Shown piece after piece: positions 5,258 through 6,196 of a stretch of DNA of 6,196 bases. The number at the start of each line of letters is the position of its first letter. Position 1 is the stretch's first letter. The stretch covers positions 1 to 6,196 of the forward strand of contig JAATEU010000200.1 in assembly GCA_015655565.1 (NCBI GenBank). Reading direction: 5' to 3'. The stretch comes from Clostridiales bacterium. GTDB taxonomy: Bacteria > Bacillota > Clostridia > Lachnospirales > Lachnospiraceae. The notes under the pieces were generated by a model. It saw nothing but the letters and a program-made list of their open reading frames with translations, was not told where the DNA came from and searched no databases. A program made the translations under genes and the position numbers.

Positions 5258-6196
5258 TTAAAATAATCAACACCGGACTCGAAAATATATTGATTCTGGT
5301 TGCCGGAAATATTAATGGCTACCCCGTCGCCTCTTCTTTCGGAGTGAGTCATCTTGCCAAGTACCCTGCCATCGGGACTTGTAATTCCTTCAATGGCGTA
5401 ATAGGAGCCGTTTGGATTAAACTCCTCATCCATGGTAGGATTTCCGTTTAGATCCACATATTGGGTTGCCACCCGGCCATCTGCAAATAATTTCTTTATC
5501 CATTCTTCACCGGCTGCAAAACGCCCTTCTCCATGAGAAGCAGGTATTGCATAAACGCCGCCTAATTCCGCTCTCATAAGCCAGGGTGATTGATTGGATA
5601 CAACCTTGGTATATACGGATTTGGATATATGCCGTCCGATCCTGTTGGTAGTTAAGGTTGGTGAATCCTCCTTTTGAGGTGTGATTTCTCCATAGGGTAC
5701 CAGGCCTAATTTAATCAAAGCCTGGAAGCCGTTACAGATGCCAAGGACTAAACCGTCTCTTTTCTTAAGAAGATTATTTACCGCTTCTTTAATCCGTTCA
5801 TTACGGAATGCAGTAGCAATAAATTTTCCGGAACCATCCGGTTCATCTCCTGCGGAAAAACCGCCCGGGAACATAAGTATCTGTGCTTCGTTAATCCCTT
5901 TTTCAAAGGCTTCCACCGATTCCCTGATGTTTTCAGCCCCTAAATTTTTAAATACGGCAGTATTAACTTTGGCACCTGCAAGCTCAAAAGCCTTTAAGCT
6001 GTCATATTCACAGTTTGTTCCCGGAAATACGGGAACAAATACCTTAGGCCGTGCTGTTTTATTCCTGGCAGCGTAAACGGTCTTAGCTTCAAATAAATGG
6101 TTCTCCAGCTTTTTATTCTTCCACTCAGGTTCAATAACGGAGCGGGTAGGAAATACCTTTTCCAATGTATTTGTCCATGCAGCCAAGGCTTCCTCC
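5254..6196 (-). CDS. purL: Phosphoribosylformylglycinamidine synthase, C-terminal glutaminase part; N-terminus beyond the right edge
   Basis: The minus frame is open from the right edge to TAG 5254-5256, giving 313 visible residues. It is the glutamine amidotransferase end of the long single-chain PurL, the ATP-dependent enzyme that converts FGAR plus glutamine to FGAM in purine synthesis. The visible part starts EEALAAWTNTLEKVFPTR, the linker before the glutaminase. The domain itself runs from PKVFVPVFPGTNCEYDS. The nucleophile Cys is in GICNGFQAL (codon 5734-5736), followed by PASHGEGRF, and the His and Glu of the triad lie in GKMTHSERRG near 5340-5346. All three catalytic residues are present. 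The gene extends to the right, where about 900 more residues are expected in this fused form; no internal start is proposed. The cytoplasmic location follows from the family. There is no terminator immediately downstream. Confidence 0.95.
   Translation of the reverse strand, partial: EEALAAWTNTLEKVFPTRSVIEPEWKNKKLENHLFEAKTVYAARNKTARPKVFVPVFPGTNCEYDSLKAFELAGAKVNTAVFKNLGAENIRESVEAFEKGINEAQILMFPGGFSAGDEPDGSGKFIATAFRNERIKEAVNNLLKKRDGLVLGICNGFQALIKLGLVPYGEITPQKEDSPTLTTNRIGRHISKSVYTKVVSNQSPWLMRAELGGVYAIPASHGEGRFAAGEEWIKKLFADGRVATQYVDLNGNPTMDEEFNPNGSYYAIEGITSPDGRVLGKMTHSERRGDGVAINISGNQNQYIFESGVDYFK

Noticed and set aside
5738..6076. 112-codon plus-strand open frame
   Set aside because: It is antisense to the purL glutaminase domain, whose catalytic motifs are clear.
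1..6196. CRISPR array, insertion sequence, tRNA or rRNA
   Set aside because: No regularly spaced repeats, transposase frames, terminal inverted repeats with target duplications, or RNA-gene folds were found on reading.

Overview
This is an AT-rich window, typical of a low-GC Firmicute. A Clostridia member near the Lachnospiraceae is the likeliest source. That placement is an inference from protein style (a long single-chain PurL with fused glutaminase, an RsgA-type GTPase of the clostridial 'LTDYGY...' kind, an AraC/cupin regulator facing an ABC exporter), strong AGGAGG ribosome sites and AT-rich spacers. No 16S or other marker gene is present.

Layout. (1) Bases 1-711, minus strand: the N-terminal two-thirds of an AraC-family regulator, cut by the left edge. 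(2) Bases 712-1258: a divergent intergenic region with promoter-like sequences for both directions and two perfect inverted repeats. (3) Bases 1259-2160, plus strand: a decayed ABC exporter gene with a start-proximal frameshift, an internal deletion, and complete loss of the ATPase domain. (4) Bases 2161-2843: a long non-coding leader with a near-consensus promoter, a ten-residue leader ORF with a strong ribosome site, nested mutually exclusive hairpins and an intrinsic terminator. It looks like a transcription attenuator for the next gene. (5) Bases 2844-3917: rsgA-like circularly permuted GTPase of ribosome assembly. (6) Bases 4015-4071: a strong hairpin terminator between convergent genes. 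(7) Bases 4117-5064, minus: an L-lactate dehydrogenase family protein with non-canonical substrate-site residues. (8) Bases 5099-5257, minus: the last ~50 codons of a GGDEF (diguanylate cyclase) domain, a truncated relic starting at the purL stop codon. (9) Bases 5254-6196, minus: the C-terminal glutaminase end of purL, cut by the right edge.

How the parts relate. The window records genome reduction: two of its gene positions are relics (exporter, GGDEF protein), each with a breakpoint beside an intact unit. The AraC regulator now faces a dead transporter. The most interesting piece is the leader before the rsgA-like gene. Its leader ORF plus competing RNA arms ahead of a terminator resembles the ribosome-sensing attenuators that control some antibiotic-response genes, and would let translation status control a ribosome-maturation GTPase. 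That function is inferred; the structural elements are directly visible.
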